The notes beneath the pieces were generated by a model. The model was not told where the DNA came from and ran no database searches. It was given only the letters and a program-made list of their open reading frames with translations. From Aquipuribacter sp. SD81 (GTDB lineage: Bacteria; Actinomycetota; Actinomycetes; Actinomycetales; JBBAYJ01), in NCBI RefSeq assembly GCF_037153975.1, contig NZ_JBBAYJ010000004.1:117150-181149 (forward strand): a DNA stretch of 64,000 nucleotides, read 5' to 3'. Each line of letters begins with the position of its first letter. Position 1 is the stretch's first letter. Shown one piece after another: positions 8,423 through 17,199 of this stretch. The position numbers were made by a program, and so were the translations under genes.

Positions 8423-9469
8423 TCACGCCAGGCCGTCGCTCAGCAGCCGGAGCACCACCGGGGCGATGCCGAGCAGCAGGAAGCCGGGCAGGGCCGCGAG
8501 GCCGAGCGGCAGGACGAGCCGCGCGGCGAGGCGCCCGGTCGCGGCCTGCACCTCGGTCTCCGCCTCCCGGCGGACCTCCTCCGCCGCGAGGCGCAGCGAC
8601 CTGGCCGCCGGGGCGCCGGTGGCCAGGGAGAACCCGACGGCGTCGCGCAGCGGCTCCAGGGGTCCGTGCACCACCGCGAGGCGGAGGTCCCCGACGTCCG
8701 TCCCGTCGGCGAGGCGGTGCAGCTCCGCCACGCGGGCGTCGCTCGGCTGAACCCCGGCGAGCGCGTCGGCGACCGCCCGCAGGGCGGTCGCCGTGCCGCA
8801 ACCGGAGCCGAGGGCGGCAGCCGCGAGGTCGCAGACCGTGGCGTCGTCGACGCCCGTGCCGGTCCCGCCACCGGCCGCGGACGCGAGCGCGACGAGGCGG
8901 GCCGCCCACCACCAGGACAGCGCGAGGAGCAGCAGCCCGAGGACCGCGCAGACCCGTCCCCACGCCGTGCCCGTGAGGACCCCGACGGCGTCGACACCGA
9001 CGAGTGACGCGGCGGCGGGCCCGGCGAGCGGCAGCGCCCCCACCACCCGGGCGGAGGCGACCGGTCCGGCGAGCGCGGCCCGGCGCCGGGCGTCCGCCGC
9101 GGCCCGGGCACGGACGGACTCCGCCGCACCTCGCAGGACGTCGGCGGAGGCGACACCGAGTCGCTCGACGAGCGCGACGGCCGCGCGCACGCCGTCGCGC
9201 CCGCGCGCGGCGGCAGCCTCCACGGGGCGCTGCGGGTCGAGCACGTCGGCGCCCGCGTGCCGCAGCGCGTCCGGCCACGGCAGTCCGGCGCCCGCGCCGA
9301 GAGCCAGCCGCTCCGCGCAGCGGACGACGTCGTGGACGCCCACCTGCACCTCGCGTACGTCCCCCGGCGGCGAGGAGCCGGCACGCCCGCCGGCGCGGCG
9401 CAGCGCGCGGCCGGCGCGCCCGACAGCCGGGCGGCGCCCGACGGTGCGGCGGCCCGTCGGTCTCCTCAC
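8423..9469 (-). CDS. Type II secretion F-domain platform protein (TadB/TadC-like, single gene)
   Basis: 348 residues starting at a GTG that overlaps the TadA ATPase stop as GTGA. Two GspF-like halves can be traced. The first runs from DVVRCAERLALGAGAGLPW to a hydrophobic pair near residues 130-185 (VCAVLGLLLLALSWWW). The second starts at CDLAAAALGSGCGTATALR and ends in a hydrophobic hairpin (LVLPLGLAALPGFLLLGIAPVVL). Most Tad systems encode two separate proteins, TadB and TadC; here I see only one, with few N-terminal membrane helices. It anchors the ATPase at the membrane for pilus assembly. Confidence 0.8.
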   Translation of the reverse strand: MRRPTGRRTVGRRPAVGRAGRALRRAGGRAGSSPPGDVREVQVGVHDVVRCAERLALGAGAGLPWPDALRHAGADVLDPQRPVEAAAARGRDGVRAAVALVERLGVASADVLRGAAESVRARAAADARRRAALAGPVASARVVGALPLAGPAAASLVGVDAVGVLTGTAWGRVCAVLGLLLLALSWWWAARLVALASAAGGGTGTGVDDATVCDLAAAALGSGCGTATALRAVADALAGVQPSDARVAELHRLADGTDVGDLRLAVVHGPLEPLRDAVGFSLATGAPAARSLRLAAEEVRREAETEVQAATGRLAARLVLPLGLAALPGFLLLGIAPVVLRLLSDGLA

Positions 9470-10575
9470 GCGACGTGCGCCCCAACCCGCCGCGACGCAC
9501 GGCGCCCGTCGCGCCCGTCGCGCCCGTCGCTCCCGTCGCGGACGTCGCGGACGTCGCGGACGTCGCGCCCGTCGCGCCCGTCGCGCCCGTCGCGGACGTC
9601 GCGGACGTCGCGGCCAATGCGGACGTCGCGGCCGATGCGGTCGAGGTGCGGCACGAGCGCAGCCGGAGGAACCGAGCCGCCCGGGCCGTCCTGCCATCCC
9701 CACACGCCGTCGACCGTCCGGCGCCCGTCCGGGGACCGGCTCACCGCGACGACGGCGTCGACGGCCGTTCGCGCCTGGAGCAGGGTCGTGGCCGGGTCGA
9801 GCCCGGCGGCGCCGCCGAGGGCGACGAGGCGCGCGGGCACGTCCTCGGGTGCGGCGGCGTGGACCGTCGCCGCCCCGCAGTGCCCCGAGCCGAGCGCGAG
9901 GAGCACCTCGCGGACCTCGGGACCGCGGCACTCCCCCACGACGAGGCGGTCCGGGCGCATGCGCAGCGCCTGCCGGACCAGGACCCCGAGGCCGACCTCG
10001 CCGGCCCCCTCGACGTTGCCGGGCCGCGACTCCAGCCGCACCACGTGGGGGTGCTCGGGGTCGAGCTCGGTCGCGTCCTCGACGATCACGAGGCGCTCCT
10101 CGGCGCCCACCTCGGCGAGCAGGGCCGCGAGCAGGGTCGTCTTGCCGGAGCCCGTCGGCCCCGTGACGAGCACGCTCGCGCGGCGGCGCACCAGCCCGCG
10201 CAGCCCGTCGGCCAGCCCGCTGGTCAGGCCGCCCGTGCGCTGCAGGGCGGTGAGGCCGCCGCTCACGCGCGGCACGCGCAGGCTCACGTGCGTGCCGCCT
10301 CGGGCGAGCGCCGGCAGCACCGCGTGCAGCCTGACGCCCGAGGGCAGCCGCGCGTCCACCCACGGCGACGCCTCGTCGAGGCGGCGGCCGGCGAGCGCGG
10401 CCAGGCGGACGGCGAGCGCCCGGACCTGGGGCTCGGTGTCGAGCCGGTCCACCCGGACTCGTCGCAGCCCGCCCCTCCCGTCCACCCACACCCGGCCGGG
10501 ACCGTTGACGAGGACGTCGGTGACGGCCGGGTCGTCGAGCAGCGGCTCGAGCGGGCCGAGGTCGGGCACGGTCAC
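9466..10575 (-). CDS. tadA: TadA/CpaF-type pilus assembly ATPase
   Basis: 369 residues from a GTG overlapping the upstream stop as GTGA. It has the secretion ATPase plan: an N-terminal domain with LLDDPAVTDVLVNGPGRVW, Walker A GPTGSGKTTLL near residue 146, an Asp box, Walker B-type RPDRLVVGECRG, and a His box CGAATVHAAAPEDVPARL. It powers extrusion of Flp pilin together with the platform protein downstream. The last about 50 residues are unusual: tripeptides R-D-V and R-D-G alternate, encoded by a 9-bp tandem repeat (about 9502-9640). Homologues normally stop near the WGW motif. Confidence 0.92.
   Translation of the reverse strand: MTVPDLGPLEPLLDDPAVTDVLVNGPGRVWVDGRGGLRRVRVDRLDTEPQVRALAVRLAALAGRRLDEASPWVDARLPSGVRLHAVLPALARGGTHVSLRVPRVSGGLTALQRTGGLTSGLADGLRGLVRRRASVLVTGPTGSGKTTLLAALLAEVGAEERLVIVEDATELDPEHPHVVRLESRPGNVEGAGEVGLGVLVRQALRMRPDRLVVGECRGPEVREVLLALGSGHCGAATVHAAAPEDVPARLVALGGAAGLDPATTLLQARTAVDAVVAVSRSPDGRRTVDGVWGWQDGPGGSVPPAALVPHLDRIGRDVRIGRDVRDVRDGRDGRDGRDVRDVRDVRDGSDGRDGRDGRRASRRVGAHVA
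9502..9640. repeat. 9-bp tandem repeat inside tadA 3' end
   Basis: About 15 units of 9 bp in two main versions, GCGCCCGTC and GCGGACGTC (plus strand), run in alternating blocks with a few degenerate units (GCGGCCAAT, GCGGCCGAT) at the right. Translated on the minus strand they give a charged R-D-(V/G) tail. The unit length keeps frame, so copy-number change would lengthen or shorten the tail without frameshift. Confidence 0.85.
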
Positions 10576-11888
10576 GCCGCCCCGGTCGGGCCCGGCGGCA
10601 CCGCCGTGAGGTCGTCGAGCCACAGCTCCGCCCACCGCCGGAGGGGGCTGCGCGCGCTCTCGGCGAACGGAGCCCCGCCGTCGAGCGCCGCGGCGATGCC
10701 GGCCTCGGCGCGCACGACATCCGCGCGCGTCAGCGGGGCGGCGCCTGCTCCCCCGAGCCGCTCCGCGCCGGCCCGCAGGGCCACCACGGCGTCGGCCGCC
10801 CGCAGCCCACCGGGCGAGGGCCCCCGCACCAGCACGTGCAGCTCGGCCGGGCGCCAGCCCAGCCACGCTCGCAGCACCGCGGGCGCGGCGGCCGCTGCCC
10901 GGACCTCGGCCGGGCAGACGAGGAGCAGGACGTCCGGCCCGTCCGTCCCGTCCGGCCCGGCGCCGGCCGGGGGTCGGACCTCGGTGGCGGCGGCGGCGCG
11001 CGGTGACGGGCCGCGGGCGACGGGCACCGTTGCGGTGCACGGGCTGCGGGGCAGGTCCACCACCACGAGGTCGTGGTCCCTGCGGGCCGCCTCCCAGACC
11101 GCCGCGACGGCACCGGCTGACACCGGCTCGGTCCGGTGACCGGCGCGGCCGTGGCTCAGGAGCCGCACGCCGTCGACGTCCGGCAGTGCGGTGGACAGGC
11201 CGCCGCACGGCAGCGGACCCTCGACGTCGCCGAGGTCCGGCCACCGCAGCCCCGGCAGCTCCTCGGCACCGAGCGCGAGGTCGAGCCCGCCCCCGCCGGG
11301 GTCCGCGTCGAGCAGCAGGACCCGGGGCGGGTCCGCGCGCCCGGCCCGGACCGCCTCCGTGGCGAGCGCCACGGCGGTGCTCGACGCACCCGCGCCGCCG
11401 CGCGCGCCGACCACCGCGACGCAGCGGGCGCGGGGTCGCGCGGCCCGTTGCAGCCGCTGCAGCAGCCAGGCCCGGGCCGTGGGCAGCACCGCGACGTGCT
11501 CCGCACCGAGCGCGAGCGCAGCCCGCCACACCGCGGGTGGCGGCTCGCCGTCGTCACCGGGAGGAGACTCGTGGACGACGAGCACGCCGGGTCGCCGCGG
11601 CATGCCCGTGAGCCCGCCGAGCCCACCCGGCTCGTCCGGCCCGCCCGGCCCGCCGGATCCGCCCGGCCCGCCTCGTCCTTCGCCCGCGGTGCCCACGAGG
11701 ACGGCGGCCGCCCCGTCCCACGACGGCGGTGGCGGCGACGGTGGCTCCGACCGGGCCGGCACGCCGGCGCTGCGGCAGAGCTCGACGAGGCGCGCCCGTG
11801 CCGCGGGGTCCTCCGCCACGCACAGCACGACGGCGTCCCGCTCCGGCGAGGATCGGGGGTGGGCCCACGGGCGCTGACCGGCTGCCAC
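10572..11888 (-). CDS. ssd: CpaE/Ssd-like MinD-family ATPase of the Tad locus
   Basis: 438 residues; the GTG at 11888 is chosen for the GGGAGGG upstream. The N-terminus (AVVLCVAEDPAARARLVELC) resembles a receiver-like domain without a clear phospho-acceptor. A MinD/ParA ATPase follows, with a deviant Walker A GARGGAGASS and LLLDADPGGGGLDLALG. M. tuberculosis Ssd (Rv3660c), at the same place in its tad locus, is a septum-site-determining relative, and CpaE localises the pilus machine in Caulobacter. A Pro/Gly-rich stretch (about residues 70-100) looks like a linker. First gene of the Tad operon; its 430-bp upstream region is shared with the divergent HAD gene. Confidence 0.85.
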   Translation of the reverse strand: MAAGQRPWAHPRSSPERDAVVLCVAEDPAARARLVELCRSAGVPARSEPPSPPPPSWDGAAAVLVGTAGEGRGGPGGSGGPGGPDEPGGLGGLTGMPRRPGVLVVHESPPGDDGEPPPAVWRAALALGAEHVAVLPTARAWLLQRLQRAARPRARCVAVVGARGGAGASSTAVALATEAVRAGRADPPRVLLLDADPGGGGLDLALGAEELPGLRWPDLGDVEGPLPCGGLSTALPDVDGVRLLSHGRAGHRTEPVSAGAVAAVWEAARRDHDLVVVDLPRSPCTATVPVARGPSPRAAAATEVRPPAGAGPDGTDGPDVLLLVCPAEVRAAAAAPAVLRAWLGWRPAELHVLVRGPSPGGLRAADAVVALRAGAERLGGAGAAPLTRADVVRAEAGIAAALDGGAPFAESARSPLRRWAELWLDDLTAVPPGPTGAA

Positions 11889-12318
11889 GACGACACGTCC
11901 CTCCCGGCGACGGATCGTCCGGCGCCGGGAGCGAGCCAAGCGGGTGCCCTGCCACGGCCGCGCGGTCCGTCGCACGGGCTGTGGACGCGTGGACCACGGG
12001 TGGCCTGTGGACGCGACACCGGCGAGCGACCGACCACGCACCGACCGGACCGCGGCAGAAAAGGGGGCGGCCCCTGCCGGGGGGACGCAGGGGCCGCCGG
12101 GCTCGGCACGCCGGGGGGGACGGGGCCGAACCCACAGGGCTGGGGGAAGCCCTACGGAGAGTGTGGGGGTTATTCATCTTTCACACAAGTCCTTCGGGGC
12201 GAGTCGTGGCACGGCGGCGCCGGACGAGCGGCCGCACCCGGCGCGTCGGCGCGGCGCTCCGGCCGCCCCGGAGCCGCCCGCGGCGCGCCGTGTCACCGGG
12301 CGTCCGTACCCTGGCCCG
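11889..12318. promoter_or_regulatory. Divergent intergenic region of the Tad operon and HAD gene
   Basis: 430 bp with no gene. The stretch 12161-12190 (GTGTGGGGGTTATTCATCTT and following) is clearly AT-richer than its surroundings and is the best place for promoters of both genes. Between it and the Tad operon start lies a perfect 12-bp hairpin (12066-12098). No known regulator motif was recognised. Confidence 0.5.
12066..12098 (-). terminator. Terminator-like hairpin in the Tad operon leader
   Basis: The arms GGCGGCCCCTGC (12066-12077) and GCAGGGGCCGCC (12087-12098) pair perfectly around a 9-nt loop. Read on the minus strand the hairpin is followed by CCCCCTTTTCTG, that is a short U-run. 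It lies about 180 bp before the ssd start, inside the probable 5' leader, so it could be an attenuator rather than a simple end-of-gene terminator. Confidence 0.5.
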
Positions 12319-13134
12319 GTGCCGTCCGACACCGTCCCGCGTGCCGCGGCGTTCTTCGACCTCGACAAGACCGTGCTCGCGGCCTCCAGCACGTTCGCGC
12401 TCGGTCGTGGCCTCCGCCGACGCGGCCTGCTGCCCCCGCGCACCGCGGCCCGCAGCGCGTACGCGCACGCCACCTACATGCTGCGCGGCGCGGACCACCT
12501 GCAGATGGAGCGGATGCGCGAGCTGCTCAGCGAGCTCGTGACGGGCTGGGACACCGCCGTGGTCCGCGACGTCGTCGAGGAGGCGCTCGAGGACGTCATC
12601 GTCCCGCTCGTGTACCCGGAGGCCGCGGAGCTGCTGCGCTGGCACGCGGAGTTCGGCCGCGACGTCGTCGTGGTGTCCTCCGGCGCGCAGGAGGTGGTGG
12701 GCCCGGTCGGCGACCGCCTCGGCGCGACGCTGACGGTCGGCAGCACGATGGAGGTCGTCGACGACCGCTACACCGGTCGCATCGAGCGGTACACCTACGG
12801 CCCGGAGAAGGCGGCCGTGCTGCGGCGCCTCGCGGACGAGCGCGGCTACGACCTGGCCGCGAGCTACGCGTACTCCGACTCGATGACGGACCTGCCGATG
12901 CTCGAGGCCGTCGGGCGCCCGCACGCCGTCAACCCCGACCGTCAGCTGGCCGCGCACGCCGAGACGGCCGGGTGGCCCGTCCTCGAGCTGGTCCCGCCGC
13001 CCGCGGCCGCGCGCAGCCTCGCGGCGGTCCCCGTGCCGTCGCCCGTGGCCGTCGGGACGGTGGGTGCCGTGGGCGTCGCCACCGCGACGGCCGGGCTGGG
13101 CTGGTACCTCGCTCGCAGGCGCCGCCGGCCCTGA
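12319..13134 (+). CDS. HAD-IB family phosphatase (Rv3661-like) with C-terminal membrane helix
   Basis: 271 residues. Motif I FFDLDKTVLA carries the catalytic aspartates Asp14 and Asp16; motif II VVSSGAQE, a Lys in GPEKAAVL, and motif III YSDSMTDLPML are in order. The family (HAD-IB, SerB-like) removes phosphate from small molecules or lipid headgroups. Near the C-terminus is a hydrophobic segment (VAVGTVGAVGVATATAGLGWYL) followed by Arg-rich residues, a likely membrane anchor. GTG start at 12319. It sits divergent to ssd, as Rv3661 does to Rv3660c, so it belongs to the conserved Tad neighbourhood though a functional link is unproven. Confidence 0.85.
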   Translation: MPSDTVPRAAAFFDLDKTVLAASSTFALGRGLRRRGLLPPRTAARSAYAHATYMLRGADHLQMERMRELLSELVTGWDTAVVRDVVEEALEDVIVPLVYPEAAELLRWHAEFGRDVVVVSSGAQEVVGPVGDRLGATLTVGSTMEVVDDRYTGRIERYTYGPEKAAVLRRLADERGYDLAASYAYSDSMTDLPMLEAVGRPHAVNPDRQLAAHAETAGWPVLELVPPPAAARSLAAVPVPSPVAVGTVGAVGVATATAGLGWYLARRRRRP

Positions 13135-13159
13135 CCCCGGTCCGTCGGTCCGGCGACCC

Positions 13160-14008
13160 TCAGCCGGGCCCCGTCCCGACGAGCCGGCCGGCCATGACCT
13201 CCTCCGCGACCCGTCCGGCCTCGACGGCGCCCGCCACGACGGCGTCACCCCACCAGCGCACCCAGGCCGCGACGGCGTCGGGGTCGCCGCTGCGGTAGCC
13301 CGCGAGGGCGGCGTCCCGTCCGGCCCGGTCGGCGAGCGCGTGCCGCTCCGGCACGACGACGCCCGCCGGGTCCAGACCGCCGTCCACCACGACGGCCCGG
13401 GCGAGTGCCCGCGCGACGACGCCCGAGACGGGGGCGAAGGCGTCCCCGGCGGTCACCTCGGCGTCCACGAGGGCCGCCGTCACCAGGGTGGGCACGGGCG
13501 AGCGCCCGGAGACCAGCCGCGACAGCAGCTCGAGGCGCTCGGCGGCGCTGCCGCTCGGGCGGCCCAGCCGCGAGGGGTCGGCGACGAGGTCGGCGGCGGC
13601 GAGCGCGTGGAAGCGGGCCATGACCTGCCGCGGCGCCCGGCTGAGCAGCGGGGCGGACGGGTGGGCGTCGAGCGTGACACGGAGCGCACCCAGGACCAGC
13701 GCGGTCACCGGGTCGACGCCGGCCCGGCCGGCGGGGCCTCGGTCGTGTCCCGACGCGGCCCGCTCCGTCGCGCCGCGCTCCGGGGGCACCGCGAGCAGGG
13801 CGCGCACGCGGTCCAGCCCGAGGCGCGCCCCGTCGAGCTCGGCCGAGGCCGCGGCCGCACGCACGCACGACTCGGCGCGCACCTGCTCCGCGCGGCGCCG
13901 CATGGCCGGCAGCCACCGCAGCCCCGTGCACGCCTCTCGCGCCTCGGCGACCGCGCCGACCACGGCAGGGTGCGCGACGAGGGGCCTCACGTCGGCACCG
14001 GCGTCCAC
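13160..14008 (-). CDS. Conserved actinobacterial protein (Rv3662c-like)
   Basis: 282 residues, almost all helical and Ala/Arg/Leu-rich, with no catalytic motif I can name. The segment AESCVRAAAASAELDGARL resembles the N-terminal helix of Fic-family proteins, and the C-terminus has AAWVRWWGDAVVAGAVEAGR. Some databases label relatives as oxidoreductase or Fic-like, which the sequence does not prove. GTG at 14008 is a best guess with a weak ribosome site. Its position next to the HAD gene matches Rv3662c beside Rv3661, which supports orthology. Confidence 0.65.
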   Translation of the reverse strand: MDAGADVRPLVAHPAVVGAVAEAREACTGLRWLPAMRRRAEQVRAESCVRAAAASAELDGARLGLDRVRALLAVPPERGATERAASGHDRGPAGRAGVDPVTALVLGALRVTLDAHPSAPLLSRAPRQVMARFHALAAADLVADPSRLGRPSGSAAERLELLSRLVSGRSPVPTLVTAALVDAEVTAGDAFAPVSGVVARALARAVVVDGGLDPAGVVVPERHALADRAGRDAALAGYRSGDPDAVAAWVRWWGDAVVAGAVEAGRVAEEVMAGRLVGTGPG

Positions 14009-14325
14009 CCGTGAAGGGTAGGTGCGGGCACCCCGGCGACCGGACCCGGCCACCGTCCCCGTGCCCTCGACACGTCCGCCAGCAGGTCGGGACGGCCGGC
14101 GGCGGCGGGACCGTCGCGCCGCCGCGGGGGGTGACGGCCCGTCACGTCGTCGCACGTCTGCTGCACGAGCGCATGCTGGCCGCAGCCGGCCGCCGACGTC
14201 GCGGCGGTTCGCGGCCGCACGACGAGGTGTCACGCAGCGTTCACCGGACGCCCGCCGTCCCGTCACCGCGGCGTCACCCCGGCCGGCGCGCACCCTCACG
14301 AGGGACCGGCCGGGGGTGCACGCCC
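14009..14325. other. 317-bp intergenic region, no gene seen
   Basis: It lies between the xylB stop and the start of the Rv3662c-like gene (both minus strand). It is GC-rich with several short GTGACGG/CCGTCAC inverted repeats (for example around 14120-14140), but no ORF with coding character, tRNA or clear terminator was found. It presumably holds the promoter of the downstream gene. Confidence 0.4.
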
Positions 14326-15789
14326 TCAGTCGGTGCGGACGCGGTCCAGCACGTGCCCCGCGGCCTCGGCGTAGCGGTCACGGACGTGCGGGGTGGCGTC
14401 CACCTCGACCGTCCGCGACCGCGCGAGCGTCCACGTGGGCGGCTCCGGCTCACCCGACAGCGCCCAGGCGGCCTGGCGCGCGGCGCCGTCGGCCACGTAC
14501 TCCGACGGCTCCGGCACGACGACCGGGCAGCCGAGGACCGCCGAGGCGACCTGCTGCACGGCGGGCGAGGCGGCCCCGCCACCGACGAGGACCACGCGCT
14601 TCAGCGTCCCGCCGTGCGCGAGCAGGGCGTCGACGCCCGCGGCGAGGCCGCACACGACCCCCTCGACCGCGGCCCGTGCGAGGTGGGCGGGGGTGGTGCT
14701 CGCCAGCGTCATGCCGTGCAGCGACCCCGTCGCGTCGGGCAGGTCCGGGGTCCGCTCGCCCTCGAGGTACGGCACGAGCACGAGACCGTCGGCCCCGGGC
14801 GGCGCCGACAGGGCGAGCTCGGACAGCCGGTCGTGGTCCACGCCCAGCAGGCGCGCGGTCGCGTCGAGGACGCGGGCCGCGTTGAGGGTGCACACGAGCG
14901 GCAGGTAGCGGCCGGTCGCGTCGGCGAAGCCGGCGACGATGCCGCTGGGGTCGGCGGCCGCCACGTCGCTCACGACGCTCGCCACGCCGGACGTGCCGAC
15001 GGACAGGACGACGTCGCCGGGCTCGACCTGGAGCCCGAGCGCCGCCGCGGCGTTGTCGCCCGTGCCGGCGCCGAGCACCGTGCCCCGGGCCAGCGGGGTG
15101 CCGTCCGCCCCGTCGGCGACCTCGCCCGCACGGGCGCCCGGCTCGACGACGCGCGGGACGACCGCGTCGTGCCCGAGCCCGGCCTCGAGCAGGTCGGCGC
15201 GGTAGCCGCCGTCGGCGGGGCTCCAGTAGCCGGTCCCGGACGCGTCGCCGCGGTCGGTGGTCAGGGCGTCGAGCGCCGCGCCGGCGCCCGGGCCGTGCCC
15301 GAGCAGGCGCCACGTCAGCCAGTCGTGGGGCAGGCACACGGCCGCCACGCGCGCGGCCGCGTCGGGCTCGTGGTCGCGCAGCCACCGCAGCTTGGTGACC
15401 GTGAAGCTCGCGACCGGCACGACGCCGGTCGCCTCCGCCCACGCCTCGCGGCCGCGTTCCTCGACGAGGTCGCGGGCCGCGCCCGCCGAGCGGGTGTCGT
15501 TCCACAGCAGCGCGGGCCGCACCACCTCGCCGGCCTCGTCGAGGGCGACCATGCCGTGCTGCTGGGCACCGACCGACACGGCCGAGACGTCGTCGAGGCC
15601 GCCCGCCGCCGAGACCGCCTGGCGCAGCGCGTCCCACCAGCGGTCGGGGTGGACCTCGGTGCCGTCGGGGTGCGGCGCCCGACCGAAGCGCACGAGCGCC
15701 CCGGTCGCGGCGTCGCGCACGACGACCTTGCACGCCTGCGTCGAGGAGTCGACGCCCGCGACGAGCACCCGTCCGTCCGTCCCTGCCAC
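14326..15789 (-). CDS. xylB: Xylulokinase
   Basis: 487 residues of the FGGY kinase family, phosphorylating D-xylulose to xylulose 5-phosphate in the cytoplasm. The N-terminal phosphate-binding loop reads [13 protein letters not shown], followed by [13 protein letters not shown] (typical of xylulokinases) and LLWNDTRS. The catalytic-base region is [14 protein letters not shown], and the C-terminal ATP site contains [14 protein letters not shown]. Length fits the family (480-500). The GTG start at 15789 lies 8 bp after the xylA stop, so both are on one mRNA. Confidence 0.95.
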   Translation of the reverse strand: MAGTDGRVLVAGVDSSTQACKVVVRDAATGALVRFGRAPHPDGTEVHPDRWWDALRQAVSAAGGLDDVSAVSVGAQQHGMVALDEAGEVVRPALLWNDTRSAGAARDLVEERGREAWAEATGVVPVASFTVTKLRWLRDHEPDAAARVAAVCLPHDWLTWRLLGHGPGAGAALDALTTDRGDASGTGYWSPADGGYRADLLEAGLGHDAVVPRVVEPGARAGEVADGADGTPLARGTVLGAGTGDNAAAALGLQVEPGDVVLSVGTSGVASVVSDVAAADPSGIVAGFADATGRYLPLVCTLNAARVLDATARLLGVDHDRLSELALSAPPGADGLVLVPYLEGERTPDLPDATGSLHGMTLASTTPAHLARAAVEGVVCGLAAGVDALLAHGGTLKRVVLVGGGAASPAVQQVASAVLGCPVVVPEPSEYVADGAARQAAWALSGEPEPPTWTLARSRTVEVDATPHVRDRYAEAAGHVLDRVRTD

Positions 15790-15797
15790 CGCGGGCC

Positions 15798-16988
15798 TCA
15801 GCGGGCGCCGAGCAGGTGCTCGATCGCGAGCTGGTCCAGCCGCGTGTAGTGCTTGCCCAGGCGCGCGGCCGCCTCCACGTCGTACTCCTCGAACGCCGAG
15901 CGGTCCGCGAGGAGGTCCTTCCACGTCTCGCCGTCGGCGAGAGCGGGGCGGGCGAGGTCGGCGGCGCCGGAGGCCCGCTGCGCCTCCTGCACCTCCGGGT
16001 CGGCGCGGAAGGCCGCGGCGCGCTCCTTGAGCAGCAGGTACGTGCGCATGTTCGCCGCGGCCGACTCCCACACGTCGGCGGGGTCGTCGGTGCGGTACGG
16101 CTTGTAGTCGAAGTGGCGGGGGCCGGTGTAGGCCTCTCCGCCGCCGGGGGCGCCGTTCTCCAGCAGGTCGACGAGGAAGAACGCGCTCTTGACGTCGCCG
16201 TGGCCGAACACGAAGTCCTGGTCGTACTTCGGCCCGTGCTGGCCGTTGAGGTCGATGTGGAAGAGCTTGCCCTGCCACAGCGCCTGCGCGACCCCGTGGA
16301 CCATGTTCATGCCGGCCATCTGCTCGTGGCCGACCTCGGGGTTGATGCCGACGAGGTCGGGCCGCTCGAGGGTGGAGATGAAGGCGATGGCGTGGCCGAT
16401 GGTCGGCAGGAAGATGTCGCCGCGGGGCTCGTTCGGCTTGGGCTCGAGCGCGAACCGGAGGCCGTAGCCCTGGTCCTCGGAGTACTGCACGAGGAGGTCG
16501 ATGCCCTCCTTGTAGCGCTGGAGGGCGACCTGCACGTCCTTGGCGGCGTCGGTCTCGGCGCCCTCGCGCCCGCCCCACATGACGTAGGTCTCGGCGCCGA
16601 GCTCGGCGGCGAGGTCCATGTTCCGCATGATCTTGCGCAGCGAGTAGCGGCGCAGCGCCGGGTCGGAGGCGGTGAAGGCGCCGTCCTTGAAGACCGGGTG
16701 GCTGAACATGTTCGTCGTCGCCATCGGCACCTTGAGTCCGGTCCGCTCCAGCGCGTCCTTGAACCGGGCGATGATCCCGTCGCGCGTGGCGTCGTCGGAG
16801 CCGAACGGGACGAGGTCGTCGTCGTGGAACGTGACGCCGTACGCGCCGAGCTCGGCCAGACGCTCGACGCTCTCGACGACGTCGACGGGTCCGCGGGTCA
16901 CCGGCCCGAACGGGTCGTTGCCCGGCCAGCCGACGGTCCACAGACCGAACGTGAACTTGTCCTGGGGGGTGGGCGCGCCGACGGCCAT
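15798..16988 (-). CDS. xylA: Xylose isomerase
   Basis: 396 residues of the class I (actinobacterial) enzyme, converting D-xylose to D-xylulose in a TIM barrel with two metal ions. The catalytic His is in [13 protein letters not shown], substrate and metal residues in [16 protein letters not shown] and [15 protein letters not shown], and the second metal region in [16 protein letters not shown]. The ATG at 16988 has AAGGAG nine bases upstream. First gene of xylAB; a promoter with an operator-like palindrome is visible upstream at 17044-17073. No xylose transporter or xylR is in the window. Confidence 0.97.
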   Translation of the reverse strand: MAVGAPTPQDKFTFGLWTVGWPGNDPFGPVTRGPVDVVESVERLAELGAYGVTFHDDDLVPFGSDDATRDGIIARFKDALERTGLKVPMATTNMFSHPVFKDGAFTASDPALRRYSLRKIMRNMDLAAELGAETYVMWGGREGAETDAAKDVQVALQRYKEGIDLLVQYSEDQGYGLRFALEPKPNEPRGDIFLPTIGHAIAFISTLERPDLVGINPEVGHEQMAGMNMVHGVAQALWQGKLFHIDLNGQHGPKYDQDFVFGHGDVKSAFFLVDLLENGAPGGGEAYTGPRHFDYKPYRTDDPADVWESAAANMRTYLLLKERAAAFRADPEVQEAQRASGAADLARPALADGETWKDLLADRSAFEEYDVEAAARLGKHYTRLDQLAIEHLLGAR

Positions 16989-17043
16989 GGGGGAACTCCT
17001 TCGTCCGGGGTCGCGCGGCAGCCGTGCACACGCGAGCCCCATT

Positions 17044-17073
17044 AGGCTAGCGATCAAACGAACGCTCTGTCCA
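17044..17073 (-). promoter_or_regulatory. xylAB promoter with embedded operator-like palindrome
   Basis: On the minus strand, TGGACA (17068-17073) and TAGCCT (17044-17049) are spaced by 18 bp, a good -35/-10 pair about 55 bp before the xylA start. The 18-bp imperfect palindrome AGCGATCAAACGAACGCT (17049-17066, plus strand) fills the spacer, the expected position for a LacI- or ROK-type repressor. Locally the GC content drops sharply. Confidence 0.55.
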
Positions 17074-17199
17074 GCAGCAGCGGTCAACGGCACCCTAGGC
17101 GCGCCGGACGGTCGGCGCGCCTCGCCGCGACCTCGCCCGCTCCTGGCGCCGCGCCCGGCGCCTCACCCGAGCGGGCGCCTCGACCGCGATACTCCCGGC

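Noticed and set aside
11944..12318. N-terminal extension of the HAD phosphatase
   Set aside because: The frame is open but Arg/Pro-rich and non-conserved in character; it overlaps the Tad leader and hairpin, and motif I sits correctly near a GTG at 12319.
14009..14325. Small RNA or short gene in the gap upstream of the Rv3662c-like gene
   Set aside because: Only short GTGACGG/CCGTCAC inverted repeats are visible; no promoter-terminator pair or coding bias supports a gene.
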